In this document: in pieces, positions 17,219 through 25,946 of the stretch
How the letters are laid out: every line of letters starts with the position of its first letter
How positions within the stretch are numbered: position 1 is the stretch's first letter
Assembly (NCBI GenBank): GCA_035249175.1
Contig: DATFGT010000056.1
Span: 1-30,659 of the forward strand
Reading direction: 5' to 3'
Length of the DNA: 30,659 bases
DNA from: 66-474 sp035249175
GTDB lineage: Bacteria > Pseudomonadota > Gammaproteobacteria > Xanthomonadales > Rhodanobacteraceae
Notes under the pieces: model-generated
The model's input: the letters and a program-made list of their open reading frames with translations, nothing else
Database searches by the model: none
What the model was told of the DNA's origin: nothing
Position numbers and translations under genes: made by a program

Positions 17219-17719
17219 TCATGGAGCACTCATTTCGCTGGTGGCGCCGACAACCGCCATCCAGCGGCGGCCACGCGTCGAAGCTGGCGTCAGGTAACCG
17301 CGCCGTGCTGCGCCATCGTGTTCCAGCGCAACTTCCAGATCGGGTGCCGGCAACGCGCCTCCACCGCGCTCGGGCCATTCGACCAGCACAATGGTTTCCG
17401 GTGCGTCCAGTTCGTCCAGCCCCAGCCATTCCAGTTCGCCCGCGTCGGCGATTCGGTACAGATCGAGGTGAAAGGCATCGCGACCGTCCAGCGCATACCG
17501 TTCCAGCAGGCTGTAAGTCGGACTCTTGACCCGCTCGCCCACGCCGAGCGCGCGCAACAGCGCGCGCGCAAAGGTGGTCTTGCCGGCGCCGAGTTCACCG
17601 CGCAGGAACACGACGCCGCCATCCAGCACCGCGGGTGCCAAACGCCGCGCCAACGCCATCGTCGCGGATTCGTTGGGCAGCGACACCGCCAACGTTTGGG
17701 CGGACTCAGCCACGACCAT
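17219..17719 (-). CDS. tsaE: tRNA threonylcarbamoyladenosine biosynthesis ATPase TsaE
   Basis: TsaE is the small ATPase that works with TsaB and TsaD to make t6A at position 37 of ANN-decoding tRNAs. The 166-residue protein has Walker A GELGAGKTT at 41-49, then the conserved VKSPTYSLLERY, a HLDLYRI segment and LVEWPERG, all typical of the family. The ATG at 17719 overlaps the end of nnr by 14 bases, indicating translational coupling. The last 30 residues are less conserved. amiB follows after 112 bases. Confidence 0.95.
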   Translation of the reverse strand: MVVAESAQTLAVSLPNESATMALARRLAPAVLDGGVVFLRGELGAGKTTFARALLRALGVGERVKSPTYSLLERYALDGRDAFHLDLYRIADAGELEWLGLDELDAPETIVLVEWPERGGGALPAPDLEVALEHDGAARRGYLTPASTRGRRWMAVVGATSEMSAP

Positions 17720-19175
17720 TCACCAATGCGCGCAGATAGGGAAACAGATCCGATGCCAGCAAGCCGCGCTCACCTGCGCGTGCCGCAAGATCGCCCGCGC
17801 GCGCGTGCAACCCGACGCCGAGGCACGCCGCATCCCACGTGTCGAGGCCTTGTGCCAGCAATCCCGCAATCACGCCGGTCAACACGTCGCCCATGCCGCC
17901 CGATGCCATGCCGGGATTGCCCCACGGGCACACCGCGGTGCGGCCATTCGCGTCCGCGATCAAGGAGCCTGCTCCCTTCAGCACCACCACCGCGCTGTAT
18001 TTTTGGGCAAGCCTCCGCGCAGCGGCGAAGCGATCCGCCTGCACGTCGGCGGTCGTCACCTCCAACAGGCGCGCGGCTTCGCCCGGATGCGGCGTCAGCA
18101 CGACGTGTTCCGGCAACGCGCGGGAACGACCGGCGAGCAGGTTCAAGCCATCGGCGTCCAGCACCGTGGGCTTGCCCGCGTCCAGCCCTGTGTACCACAA
18201 ACCCTGTCCCCAGTCGTCCTGTCCCAGTCCGGGCCCGACAGCAAGCACGCTTGCGCGCGCCAGCAGTGGTTCCAGATTGCGCGGCACATGCACGCCCTGC
18301 GGCATCAGTTCCGGGCGCGCACTCAGAACCGGGCCGACATTGGCTTCGCGGGTGGCGATGCTGACCAGTCCCGCCCCCACGCGCGCGGCGGCTTCGCCGC
18401 ACATGCGCACGGCGCCCCCCGCGCCAAGATCACCGCCGATGGCAAGCACATGACCGTACCGCCCCTTGTGACTGTCGCGTGGTCGCGGCGGCAACGTCTG
18501 CGGCGCCAGCAACATCGCATCGGCTTCGGCATGCGCGTACACCTGCGAGGGAATAGCCAGCGTCGCGAGGCTGCGCTCACCGCATTGGTCGGGACCATTT
18601 GCCGTGAACAGCCCGCGCTTCCATCCCACGAAGCAAATGGTCGCGGTTGCCCGCAGGCACGGCTCGAACGCGACACCCGTGTCCGAATCCATGCCGCTCG
18701 GCACGTCCAGCGCCAGCACCGGTCGGAATTGGGCATTGACTGCCGTGATCAGCCTCGCCGCATCGCCGGCCGGCGCGCGATTCAGGCCGGAACCGAACAG
18801 CGCGTCCACATACACATCGGCGTCCGGCAGCTTCTCCGTCACGGACGACATTTCCCCGCCGTCGCCCACGAAGCGTTCCCGCGCGAGCGCTGCATCGCCC
18901 GATGGCTGGCCCGGCAAAGCGATCACGCTCGCCTGCAGGCCTGCCGCGCGCGCCAGGGCGGCCAACAGGAATCCATCGCCGCCGTTGTTGCCAGGTCCGC
19001 ACAACACGCACAAGCTGCGCGCCTGCAGCCAGCGCCGCCGCAGCGCATCGAGCGACGCGCGCGCCGCGCGTTCCATCAACTCGATGCCGGCGATGCCGTC
19101 GCCGATCGCGGCCTGATCGAGCGCACGCACCTGTGCGGTGGTGAAAAGTGCGGACTGCGGGTCGAGGTTCGCCAT
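17706..19175 (-). CDS. nnr: Bifunctional NAD(P)H-hydrate repair enzyme (epimerase/dehydratase)
   Basis: A 489-residue fusion that repairs damaged NADH and NADPH hydrates. The N-terminal YjeF_N epimerase domain (about 10-215) has CGPGNNGGDGF near 59-69, VDALFGSGLNR and ALDVPSGMDSDTG. The C-terminal dehydratase domain (about 230-485) has HKGRYGHVLAIGGD, VVLTPHPGEAARLL and NPGMASGGMGDVLTGVIAG, which is the nucleotide-binding signature. The length is normal for the fused form. It starts 22 bases from the divergent queG ATG and overlaps tsaE at its end. Confidence 0.95.
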   Translation of the reverse strand: MANLDPQSALFTTAQVRALDQAAIGDGIAGIELMERAARASLDALRRRWLQARSLCVLCGPGNNGGDGFLLAALARAAGLQASVIALPGQPSGDAALARERFVGDGGEMSSVTEKLPDADVYVDALFGSGLNRAPAGDAARLITAVNAQFRPVLALDVPSGMDSDTGVAFEPCLRATATICFVGWKRGLFTANGPDQCGERSLATLAIPSQVYAHAEADAMLLAPQTLPPRPRDSHKGRYGHVLAIGGDLGAGGAVRMCGEAAARVGAGLVSIATREANVGPVLSARPELMPQGVHVPRNLEPLLARASVLAVGPGLGQDDWGQGLWYTGLDAGKPTVLDADGLNLLAGRSRALPEHVVLTPHPGEAARLLEVTTADVQADRFAAARRLAQKYSAVVVLKGAGSLIADANGRTAVCPWGNPGMASGGMGDVLTGVIAGLLAQGLDTWDAACLGVGLHARAGDLAARAGERGLLASDLFPYLRALVNGRG

Positions 19176-19185
19176 CGCGTGATCC

Positions 19186-19191
19186 TACAAT
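19186..19191 (+). promoter_or_regulatory. -10 box (TACAAT) of queG, probable leaderless start
   Basis: TACAAT ends six bases before the queG ATG at 19198, inside the 22-base gap between the divergent nnr and queG starts. No ribosome site fits in the remaining space. The -35 match is weak. Confidence 0.45.
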
Positions 19192-19197
19192 GTGGAC

Positions 19198-20307
19198 ATG
19201 CAAACGGGCAGTGGAGCCATCGCCGACGACATCGATTTCACCGCGCTCGCGCAGCGGATCAAGGCGTGGGGCAAAGAACTCGGTTTCGCGAAAATCGGCA
19301 TCACCGGCGTCGACCTGCGCGAAGACGAAGCGCGCCTGCAGGCGTGGCTGGAACAGGGTCGCCACGGCAGCATGGATTACATGCAACGGCACGGCAGCAA
19401 GCGCAGCCGTCCGGATGAACTGCAACCCGGCACGGTGCGCGTGATCTCCGCACGCATGGATTATTTCCCGCACGACATGAACGCCGACGCTGCATGGCAG
19501 ACGCTCGCCGATGGCGAGCGCGCATACATTTCGCGCTACGCGCTCGGACGCGACTATCACAAGCTGATTCGCAGTCGCCTGCAGAAACTCGCCGATCGCA
19601 TCGCTGGCGAAGTCGGTCCGTTCGGCTATCGCGCCTTCGCCGATTCCGCGCCCGTGATGGAAAAGGCACTGGCGCGCAACGCCGGGCTTGGCTGGGTCGG
19701 CAAGCACACGCTGCTGCTGGATCGCGACGCCGGTTCGTGGTTTTTCCTGGGCGAGCTTTACACCGATCTGCCGCTGCCCACCGACCAACCGTCGACCGCG
19801 CATTGCGGCACCTGCACGCGTTGCATCGACGTGTGTCCGACGCAGGCGATCATCGGTCCGTACCAGCTCGACGCTCGCCGCTGCATTTCCTACCTGACGA
19901 TCGAATCGAAGGATGCGATTCCCGAACACCTGCGCCCGCTGATGGGCAACCGCGTGTTCGGTTGCGACGATTGCCAGCTCGTTTGTCCCTGGAACAAGTT
20001 CGCGAAGCCCACCCGCGAGGAGGCTTTCGCGCCGCGTCACGGCCTCGACGGCGCCAAGCTGGTGGAACTGTTCGCGTGGACCGAAGCCGAGTTCCTGAAG
20101 AAGACCGAGGGCATGCCGATCCGCCGCGCGGGCTACGAAGGATTCTCGCGCAACGTCGCGGTGGCGCTCGGCAACGCGCCGCATTCGGATGAAGTGGTGG
20201 ATGCCCTCAATGCACGTGCCAATGATCCATCGCCGCTGGTGCGCGACCACGTGGCGTGGGCACTGGCCCAGCAGGCGCGCAAATGCGCAGCCAGCCGAAA
20301 CGTGTAA
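19198..20307 (+). CDS. queG: Epoxyqueuosine reductase QueG
   Basis: QueG performs the last step of queuosine synthesis, reducing epoxyqueuosine in tRNA with cobalamin and two 4Fe-4S clusters. The 369-residue protein carries the ferredoxin-like motifs CGTCTRCIDVCP (C203, C206, C209, C213) and CDDCQLVCPWN (C256, C259, C263). SAPVMEKALARNAGLGWVGKHT is the family signature around the active site. The C-terminal part (about 315-360) looks like a HEAT-type tRNA-binding repeat (SPLVRDHVAWAL). I use ATG at 19198; a GTG at 19192 would add two residues. The divergent nnr-queG pairing is as in E. coli. Confidence 0.95.
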   Translation: MQTGSGAIADDIDFTALAQRIKAWGKELGFAKIGITGVDLREDEARLQAWLEQGRHGSMDYMQRHGSKRSRPDELQPGTVRVISARMDYFPHDMNADAAWQTLADGERAYISRYALGRDYHKLIRSRLQKLADRIAGEVGPFGYRAFADSAPVMEKALARNAGLGWVGKHTLLLDRDAGSWFFLGELYTDLPLPTDQPSTAHCGTCTRCIDVCPTQAIIGPYQLDARRCISYLTIESKDAIPEHLRPLMGNRVFGCDDCQLVCPWNKFAKPTREEAFAPRHGLDGAKLVELFAWTEAEFLKKTEGMPIRRAGYEGFSRNVAVALGNAPHSDEVVDALNARANDPSPLVRDHVAWALAQQARKCAASRNV

Positions 20308-20398
20308 ACCACGCTCGATTTCGCCGCCGGGGCGGCACGCAGCATCCGTATTCCGGTTCTGGGCCTACTTGCTACATCCATGCGGCTCGCCCTGCGGG

Positions 20399-20417
20399 CC
20401 TCTCCCGAGGGGAGAGG
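20399..20417. repeat. CTCTCCC/GGGAGAG hairpin, partial copy of a MITE-like repeat
   Basis: An 8-bp stem CCTCTCCC / GGGAGAGG with a 3-base loop lies in the gap between queG and panD. It matches the terminal arm of the larger inverted repeat at 26811-26957. No T-run follows on either strand, so a terminator role is weak. Confidence 0.5.
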
Positions 20418-20433
20418 GAAAACCATCATGCCG

Positions 20434-20820
20434 TCAGGCGACCGCCATCTGTTTGGGGATGGAATGGTTCGTGCGCGCGATGTGGTTGTTGGCGTCGACG
20501 TAGACCAGGTTCGGCTGATGCTGCTCCGCCTCGACGGCGGTCATCGACACGAATGCGGCGATGATCACGAGATCGCCCGGCTGGGCCCGGTGGGCGGCGC
20601 TGCCATTCACCGAAATGATCCCGCTGCCTTCTTCGGCGCGCAGCGCATAGGTGACGAAGCGCTCGCCGTTGTTGACGTTCCATGCGTGGATCTGCTCGTA
20701 TTCGCGGATTCCCGCGGCATCCAGCAGATCGCCGTCGATCGCGATCGAGCCCTCATAGTGCAGCTCAGCATGAGTCACGGTTGCACGATGGATCTTCGCC
20801 TTGAGCATGTTCAGTTGCAT
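20434..20820 (-). CDS. panD: Aspartate 1-decarboxylase
   Basis: PanD makes beta-alanine from aspartate for pantothenate synthesis. It is a pyruvoyl enzyme made by self-cleavage between G24 and S25 in HYEGSIAID; both residues are present. The 128-residue length and start MQLNMLKAKIHRATVT are typical. The ATG at 20820 has a good GGAGAGGA ribosome site. It is the last gene after panB and panC, separated from panC by 97 bases that hold a second TATAAT box. Confidence 0.96.
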   Translation of the reverse strand: MQLNMLKAKIHRATVTHAELHYEGSIAIDGDLLDAAGIREYEQIHAWNVNNGERFVTYALRAEEGSGIISVNGSAAHRAQPGDLVIIAAFVSMTAVEAEQHQPNLVYVDANNHIARTNHSIPKQMAVA

Positions 20821-20857
20821 GAAGTCCTCTCCGGCTTCCCGACTGCCGAGTCCGCGC

Positions 20858-20863
20858 ATTATA
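20858..20863 (-). promoter_or_regulatory. -10 box (TATAAT) ahead of panD
   Basis: A consensus TATAAT on the minus strand lies 37 bases before the panD ATG, followed by GCGCGG. No good -35 is found. It suggests panD can be transcribed apart from panBC. Confidence 0.45.
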
Positions 20864-20917
20864 CCGCCTGAGGGGTGATTTGTTGCATCGCACAAGGCGG
20901 GGCGGATCGCAAAACGC

Positions 20918-21763
20918 TCAGTCGAATGCCACGTTGTCGATCAACCGCGTGTTGCCCAGCTTGGCCGCGACCAATGCCATCAGGCCGCTCCGCTCGTCCG
21001 CGCCGGAAACGCCAAGATCTTCCGCACGTCGCACCGCGGCGTAATCCGGCGCGAAGCCTGCGCGTTCCAGCCTGCGCACCGCCGCGCCCTCGATGGCCCT
21101 GATGGCATGACCTTCCGCGAAGGATTCGCGCATCCACTGCAGGGTTTCATGCAATTGCGGCGCACGCGTGCGCTGGTGTGCATCGAGATAGCGATTGCGC
21201 GACGACATCGCAAGGCCATCCGGTTCGCGCACAATCGGTGCCGCCATGATCTCCACCGAAAAGCCCAGGTCACGCACCAAGCGCCGCACCACCAGCAACT
21301 GCTGCCAATCCTTGGCGCCAAACACCGCGAGATCGGGTTCCACCATCAGCAACAATTTCGCCACGACCGTCGCGACCCCATCGAAATGCCCCGGCCGGTG
21401 CGCGCCTTCCAACGTGTCGCCGACCTCCGGCACGTGGATGCGCAAGGCGTGGTCCGGCCCAAATGGATACACCGTCTCCACCGTCGGCGCGAACAACAGG
21501 TCGCACTGGTGCTCGACCAGCCCCACGCTGTCTTCGGCCAGCGTGCGGGGATAGCGGGTGTAATCCTCGTTGGGGCCGAACTGGATCGGATTGACGAACA
21601 CGCTGACCACCGCGCGATCGGCGTGACGGCGCGCCAACTCGACCAGCGAAAAATGGCCCGCGTGCAGATTGCCCATGGTCGGGACGAACGCGACGCGCTG
21701 GCCATCCTTCTTCCAGGCCTGCACGACCGCGCGCAGCGAACGAGGGTCGGCGACGGTACGCAT
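20918..21763 (-). CDS. panC: Pantothenate synthetase (pantoate-beta-alanine ligase)
   Basis: PanC joins pantoate and beta-alanine with ATP through a pantoyl-adenylate. The 281-residue protein has the HIGH-type motif PTMGNLHAGH (28-37), FVNPIQFGPNEDYTRYPRT, FGAKDWQQLLVVRRLV and the KMSKS-like segment AMSSRNRYL. The ATG at 21763 lies 2 bases after the panB stop, so the two genes are tightly coupled. A longer in-frame start would overlap panB and adds no family sequence. Confidence 0.96.
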   Translation of the reverse strand: MRTVADPRSLRAVVQAWKKDGQRVAFVPTMGNLHAGHFSLVELARRHADRAVVSVFVNPIQFGPNEDYTRYPRTLAEDSVGLVEHQCDLLFAPTVETVYPFGPDHALRIHVPEVGDTLEGAHRPGHFDGVATVVAKLLLMVEPDLAVFGAKDWQQLLVVRRLVRDLGFSVEIMAAPIVREPDGLAMSSRNRYLDAHQRTRAPQLHETLQWMRESFAEGHAIRAIEGAAVRRLERAGFAPDYAAVRRAEDLGVSGADERSGLMALVAAKLGNTRLIDNVAFD

Positions 21764-21765
21764 CG

Positions 21766-22596
21766 TTATCCCGCGATCTGTTCCGGGCCGGGAAACCGGC
21801 CCGCCCGCACATCGGCGGCATACGTGCCGATGGCTTCGCGTACGGAGCCGCGTCCGGCGAGAAAATCCTTGCTGAATTTCGGCCGCCGACCCGGGGTGAT
21901 GCCCAGCATGTCGTAGCACACTAGCACCTGACCGTCGCATTCCGCGCCGGCCCCGATGCCGATCGTGGGGATGGATAACCCGCGGGTGATTTCACCGGCC
22001 AGCGCCGCCGGCATCGATTCCAGCACCAGCAACTCGGCGCCGGCATGCGCGACGGCGCGCGCCTCGGCGCGCAGGCGCGCCGCTGCATCGTCGGACTTGC
22101 CCTGCATCCGGTAGCCGCCCATCTTGTGCACCGACTGCGGGGTGAGGCCCAGATGCGCGCACACAGGAATCTCGTGTGCGACCAACGTTGCGATCACCTC
22201 GCACGTCCATTCGCTGCCGCCTTCCAGTTTCACCATCGCCGCGCCGCCTTCGGCCATCAGCCGGGCGGAAGCCGCCAGCGCGATGGCCGGATCGCGGAAC
22301 TGCATGAACGGCAGGTCCGCGATCAACAGCGTGGCGGCAAGTCCACGCGCCACCAGCGAAGCGTGATAGACCATCTGGTCCAGCGTCACCGGCAAAGTGC
22401 TGGCGTGGCCCTGCACCACCATTCCCAGCGAATCGCCGACCAGCGCCACATCCACGCCCGCAGCTTCCATGTGCGCCGCGAAGCTGGCGTCATAGCAGGT
22501 CAGCACCACGATCTTCTCGCCGCGCGCCTTCATCGCGCGCAAGCCCGGAACGGTCACGGGTTTGCGCCTTGGCGCGTCGGCAGACTGGACGTACAT
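21766..22596 (-). CDS. panB: 3-methyl-2-oxobutanoate hydroxymethyltransferase
   Basis: PanB makes ketopantoate from alpha-ketoisovalerate and methylene-tetrahydrofolate, the first committed step to pantothenate. The 276-residue protein has the metal-binding VGDSLGMV (D55), IADLPFMQF, MVKLEGG, the HLGLTPQSVHKMGGYRMQG segment and GIGAGAECDGQVLV, all diagnostic. It is the first gene of panBCD. A CAGGAG ribosome site precedes the ATG at 22596, and a promoter is visible at 22620-22648. Confidence 0.96.
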   Translation of the reverse strand: MYVQSADAPRRKPVTVPGLRAMKARGEKIVVLTCYDASFAAHMEAAGVDVALVGDSLGMVVQGHASTLPVTLDQMVYHASLVARGLAATLLIADLPFMQFRDPAIALAASARLMAEGGAAMVKLEGGSEWTCEVIATLVAHEIPVCAHLGLTPQSVHKMGGYRMQGKSDDAAARLRAEARAVAHAGAELLVLESMPAALAGEITRGLSIPTIGIGAGAECDGQVLVCYDMLGITPGRRPKFSKDFLAGRGSVREAIGTYAADVRAGRFPGPEQIAG

Positions 22597-22619
22597 GCGG
22601 CGCTCCTGGGAAACGGCGG

Positions 22620-22648
22620 ATTATCGCGGTTCCACGGTCCGCCGCCAA
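22620..22648 (-). promoter_or_regulatory. Sigma-70 promoter of panBCD
   Basis: On the minus strand TTGGCG (22643-22648) and GATAAT (22620-22625) are 17 bases apart, about 24 bases before the panB ATG. This fits a short leader with the CAGGAG ribosome site inside it. Confidence 0.6.
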
Positions 22649-22663
22649 CCGGGGTTGATCGAA

Positions 22664-22703
22664 GCGGCCGTTGTGAAAAATCGGGCCATGGATGGCCGTT
22701 CTG
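22664..22703. repeat. Short dispersed repeat, copy 2
   Basis: It matches copy 1 at 13564-13602: GCGGC, TTGTGAAAAATC, GGCCATGGATGGCC and GTTCTG in the same order and strand. The core is a 14-base palindrome-like unit. It lies between murJ and the panB promoter. Confidence 0.65.
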
Positions 22704-22773
22704 GCGTCGATGGGCCAAGTACCTGGTCGGTTGCGACGCGCTCGTCCGGAGCAGCGATCATGGGTGATCGCAT

Positions 22774-24390
22774 TCATGCGCCTCGCAAATCGCGCATCCG
22801 GAAACCCGTTGCGAACAGCGCGGCGGCGTAGGCCGCGCCACCCGCGGAGACCAGCGCCACCAGCTTCCAGATACGGGTGAAAATCCGCTCATGGGTCCAC
22901 TGCTGCCATGGCCAGAACCACAGCCCGAGACCCACCACGATCATCAGCGCTGCGCAGGCCAGCCCGATCCGCAGCCAGTGCCGCGCCCAGCCGGGTCGCG
23001 GGCGATAGCTGCCGCTGCGTTTCAGGTACCGCCACAACAACGCAAACTGCAGGTAGTTGGAAATCGAACTGGCCATCGCCATGCCCAGTTGCAACCCGGG
23101 TACACGCGCGATGCCTTCCAGCCACGGCAGGTGTTTCACACCCGGCGCCGCCCACAGCTCGAACAGCAACGCAATCAGGGCAAAGTTGGCGACCATGTTG
23201 ACGATCAGCGCGATCACGCCCGCACGCACTGGCGTCTTGGTGTCTTGGCGCGAATAGAACGCCGGCAGCAGCGTACGCGTCAGCGCGATCGCGGGCACAC
23301 CGGCAGCCAGCCCCATGATCGCGATCGCCGTCATGTGGCTGTCGAACGCGGTGAACTGCCCGTTCTGGAAACACGCCGCCACCGCCGGTTCGGCCAGCAG
23401 CAGCAGACCGCACATCGCGGGCAGCGCGATCAGCAGCGTGGTCCGCAAGCCCCAGTCCAGCGAACGCGAAAAACCCTCCCGGTCGGCGCTGACGTGGTGG
23501 CGCGACAGCGCCGGCAGGATCACAGTGCCCAGCGCGACGCCGAACACACCCAGCGGCAATTCCAGGAAGCGCGTCGCCTGCGCCAGCCAGGTCTGGGAAC
23601 CCGTAATCAGCAGCGATGCCACCGCGGTATCGAGCAACAGATTGATCTGCGCCACCGACGAGCCGAACAGCGTCGGCACCATCAATCGCATGATCTGTCG
23701 CACGCGCGGGTGATTCCAACCCCAACGCGGCAATGTCAGCAGATTGAGGTTTCGCACCGACGGCAGCAGGAACAGCAACTGCAGGATGCCCGCGATCAGC
23801 ACCGCCCAGCCCAGTGACTCGATCGGCACCGCGAGCTGTTTCGCACCCCACAGCGCGCCCGCGATCAGGCACAGGTTCAGGATCACCGGCGCCAGTGCCG
23901 GCAGCGCGAATTTGTTGAAGCTATTGAGGATGCCGCCGCACAGCGCGGTCAATGACACGAACAGCAGGAACGGAAACGTCAGTCGCAGCAGCTTGATGGT
24001 GAGGTCGAACTTGTGCGGCTGGTCCAATGCACCGGGCGAGAAACCGGTCGCCACCTGCGGCGCAAAAATGATCCCCAGCGCCACGATCACCAACAGCACG
24101 CCGCCCAACGTGCCGGTGACGCGCGCGGTCAGTTCTTTCAGATCGGCGTGGCTGCCGGTTTCCTTGACCTGGGTGAACACCGGTACGAACGCGGTCGAGA
24201 ACGAGCCCTCCGCGAACAGCCGGCGCATGAAATTCGGCACCCGAAACGCCACCCAGAACGCGTCGGTGGCGGCGCTGACGCCGAATACGTGGGTAATGGA
24301 AATGTCGCGCGCCAGACCCAGCAAGCGCGAGATCATGGTCATGCTGCTGAACGAAAACACCCCGCGCAGGAGGCTGGGCGGGCGGCTCAT
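22774..24390 (-). CDS. murJ: Lipid II flippase MurJ (MviN family)
   Basis: MurJ moves the peptidoglycan precursor lipid II across the inner membrane. The 538-residue protein is hydrophobic along its length, consistent with the 14 membrane helices of the family. The start SRPPSLLRGVFSFSSMTMISRLLGLARD and the segments FRVPNFMRRLFAEGSFSTAF and ATRFLELPLGVFGVALGTVILP are diagnostic. Family Arg residues in the N-terminal half are present. It is divergent from rpsT, as in related genomes. Its end lies close to the dispersed repeat at 22664. Confidence 0.96.
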   Translation of the reverse strand: MSRPPSLLRGVFSFSSMTMISRLLGLARDISITHVFGVSAATDAFWVAFRVPNFMRRLFAEGSFSTAFVPVFTQVKETGSHADLKELTARVTGTLGGVLLVIVALGIIFAPQVATGFSPGALDQPHKFDLTIKLLRLTFPFLLFVSLTALCGGILNSFNKFALPALAPVILNLCLIAGALWGAKQLAVPIESLGWAVLIAGILQLLFLLPSVRNLNLLTLPRWGWNHPRVRQIMRLMVPTLFGSSVAQINLLLDTAVASLLITGSQTWLAQATRFLELPLGVFGVALGTVILPALSRHHVSADREGFSRSLDWGLRTTLLIALPAMCGLLLLAEPAVAACFQNGQFTAFDSHMTAIAIMGLAAGVPAIALTRTLLPAFYSRQDTKTPVRAGVIALIVNMVANFALIALLFELWAAPGVKHLPWLEGIARVPGLQLGMAMASSISNYLQFALLWRYLKRSGSYRPRPGWARHWLRIGLACAALMIVVGLGLWFWPWQQWTHERIFTRIWKLVALVSAGGAAYAAALFATGFRMRDLRGA

Positions 24391-24420
24391 ACCACACGCC
24401 TCGCCGGCGAACGGCCATGA

Positions 24421-24449
24421 TTGACTATGAGTGGCCGCGCGGCGATACT
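24421..24449 (+). promoter_or_regulatory. Sigma-70 promoter of rpsT
   Basis: TTGACT (24421-24426) and GATACT (24444-24449) are 17 bases apart, about 40 bases before the rpsT start. It lies in the divergent gap with murJ. Confidence 0.6.
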
Positions 24450-24488
24450 ATTCGGCTTGATTTTTCCTGAATTGCTTGGAGTCACCCC

Positions 24489-24752
24489 GTGGCAAACATC
24501 CAGTCCGCCAAGAAGCGCGCCCGCCAGGCCGAAATGCGCAACATGCGCAATACCAGCCAGCGTTCGATGCTGCGCTCGTCGATCCGCAAGGTGCTGAAGG
24601 CCATCGAGGCCAAGGACAAGGCCGGCGCCGAAGCCGCCTACAAGGCTGCCGAGCCGGTGCTTGACCGTTACTCCAGCCGTGGCCTGATCCACAAGAACAA
24701 GGCCGCGCGCCACAAGAGCCGCCTCACCGCGCACATCAAGGCGATCGCCTGA
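24489..24752 (+). CDS. rpsT: 30S ribosomal protein S20
   Basis: An 87-residue basic protein that binds 16S rRNA early in small-subunit assembly. The sequence ANIQSAKKRARQAEMRNMRN and the ending KNKAARHKSRLTAHIKAI are typical of S20. The start codon is GTG, with TTGGAG upstream. In E. coli rpsT also uses a weak start codon (UUG), which is part of its translational feedback control; the same may hold here (inference). A strong terminator follows directly. Confidence 0.97.
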   Translation: MANIQSAKKRARQAEMRNMRNTSQRSMLRSSIRKVLKAIEAKDKAGAEAAYKAAEPVLDRYSSRGLIHKNKAARHKSRLTAHIKAIA

Positions 24753-24774
24753 GCCATCTCCGCTCGTGGTTTTG

Positions 24775-24801
24775 AAAAAGCCGGCGCCAGCCGGCTTTTT
24801 T
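24775..24801 (+). terminator. Intrinsic terminator of rpsT (possibly bidirectional)
   Basis: AGCCGGC and GCCGGCT pair around a GCCA loop, flanked by A5 before and T6 after. It lies 22 bases after the rpsT stop. The A-run could also make it work for obgE from the other side. Confidence 0.9.
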
Positions 24802-24868
24802 GTCGGCCAAACAAACGGGACGCGGGGTCGAGCGTGGTGTCCTTTCCAGTTCGTGGTGCAAGTCCCGA

Positions 24869-25903
24869 TCACCCTGCGCCTTCTTCAGCGGCTGATCTCC
24901 GCTCATCGAAAAACCGCTGTGCGGCAAGGCAAACCTCGCGTGTATTCAACCGCTCCGTCGCCGAAATCGCGAACCATGGAGCCTGCCACTCCAGCCGCGC
25001 GATGATGTCGCGCGCGTTCGCGTCGCGTTCCTCGGGTGCCCACAGGTCGATCTTGTTCAGCAGCAGCCAGCGCGGTCGCTGGAGCAATTCGGGATCGTGG
25101 CGCTGCAGTTCGCCCTCGATGATCCGCACCTGCTCGATCGGGTCGGCGCCATCCAGGGGCGCGACATCCACCAGGTGCAGCAGCAGGCTGGTGCGCGAGA
25201 CATGCTTCAGAAACTGGATGCCCAGCCCGGCGCCTTCGGCCGCGCCTTCGATCAACCCCGGAATGTCGGCCACCACGAACCCCTGCGACGGACCCACGCT
25301 GACCACGCCCAAGTGCGGCTGCAGGGTCGTGAATGGGTAATCCGCGACCCGAGGCGTCGCCGCCGACACCGCGCGGATGAAGGTGCTCTTGCCGGCGTTG
25401 GGAAACCCCAGCAGGCCAACGTCCGCCAGCACCTTCAATTCGAGTCTCAGCTCGCGTTCCTCGCCCGGCGTGCCGGGGGTGAAGCGGCGTGGCGCGCGGT
25501 TGGTGGAACTCTTGAAATGGATGTTGCCGAGGCCGCCCTTGCCGCCCTGCGCAACCAGTAGTTTCTGGCCATGCGCAGTCAGGTCGCCGATGACCTCATC
25601 GGTATCGACGTTGATGACAGTCGTGCCGACCGGCACCCGGATCGTGGTGTCCTCGCCGCCGCGGCCATACATGTCGCTGCCCATGCCGTTCTGGCCGCGC
25701 TGTGCCTTGAACTGGCGCTGATGGCGGAAGTCGATCAGCGTGTTCAGGCCTTCGTCGGCGACCAACCACACGCTGCCACCCTCGCCGCCGTCACCGCCGT
25801 TGGGACCACCGAACGGAATGAACTTCTCGCGCCGGAAACTGGCGCACCCATCGCCGCCGTTGCCGGCCTGCACTTTGATGTTGGCTTCGTCGACAAACTT
25901 CAT
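24869..25903 (-). CDS. obgE: GTPase Obg/CgtA
   Basis: An essential GTPase that binds the 50S subunit and links ribosome assembly with growth and stress. The 344-residue protein has the glycine-rich Obg fold (1-158: AGNGGDGCASFRREKFIPFG, GGPNGGDGGEGG), then a G domain: G1 GFPNAGKST (166-174), G2 DYPFTT, G3 DIPGLIEGA, G4 NKIDLW and G5 ISAT. The C-terminal acidic tail is short. It is downstream of rplU-rpmA as in most proteobacteria, but here a terminator and a 94-bp repeat separate it from rpmA, so it may have its own promoter. Confidence 0.97.
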   Translation of the reverse strand: MKFVDEANIKVQAGNGGDGCASFRREKFIPFGGPNGGDGGEGGSVWLVADEGLNTLIDFRHQRQFKAQRGQNGMGSDMYGRGGEDTTIRVPVGTTVINVDTDEVIGDLTAHGQKLLVAQGGKGGLGNIHFKSSTNRAPRRFTPGTPGEERELRLELKVLADVGLLGFPNAGKSTFIRAVSAATPRVADYPFTTLQPHLGVVSVGPSQGFVVADIPGLIEGAAEGAGLGIQFLKHVSRTSLLLHLVDVAPLDGADPIEQVRIIEGELQRHDPELLQRPRWLLLNKIDLWAPEERDANARDIIARLEWQAPWFAISATERLNTREVCLAAQRFFDERRSAAEEGAG

Positions 25904-25946
25904 GGTGACCTACAGCGATGAAACGCGTGCAAGCGTAACAAGTTGT

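Noticed and set aside
18577..20250. 557-codon open frame on the minus strand
   Set aside because: It crosses the queG and nnr start region and is a shadow of both; no domain is visible.
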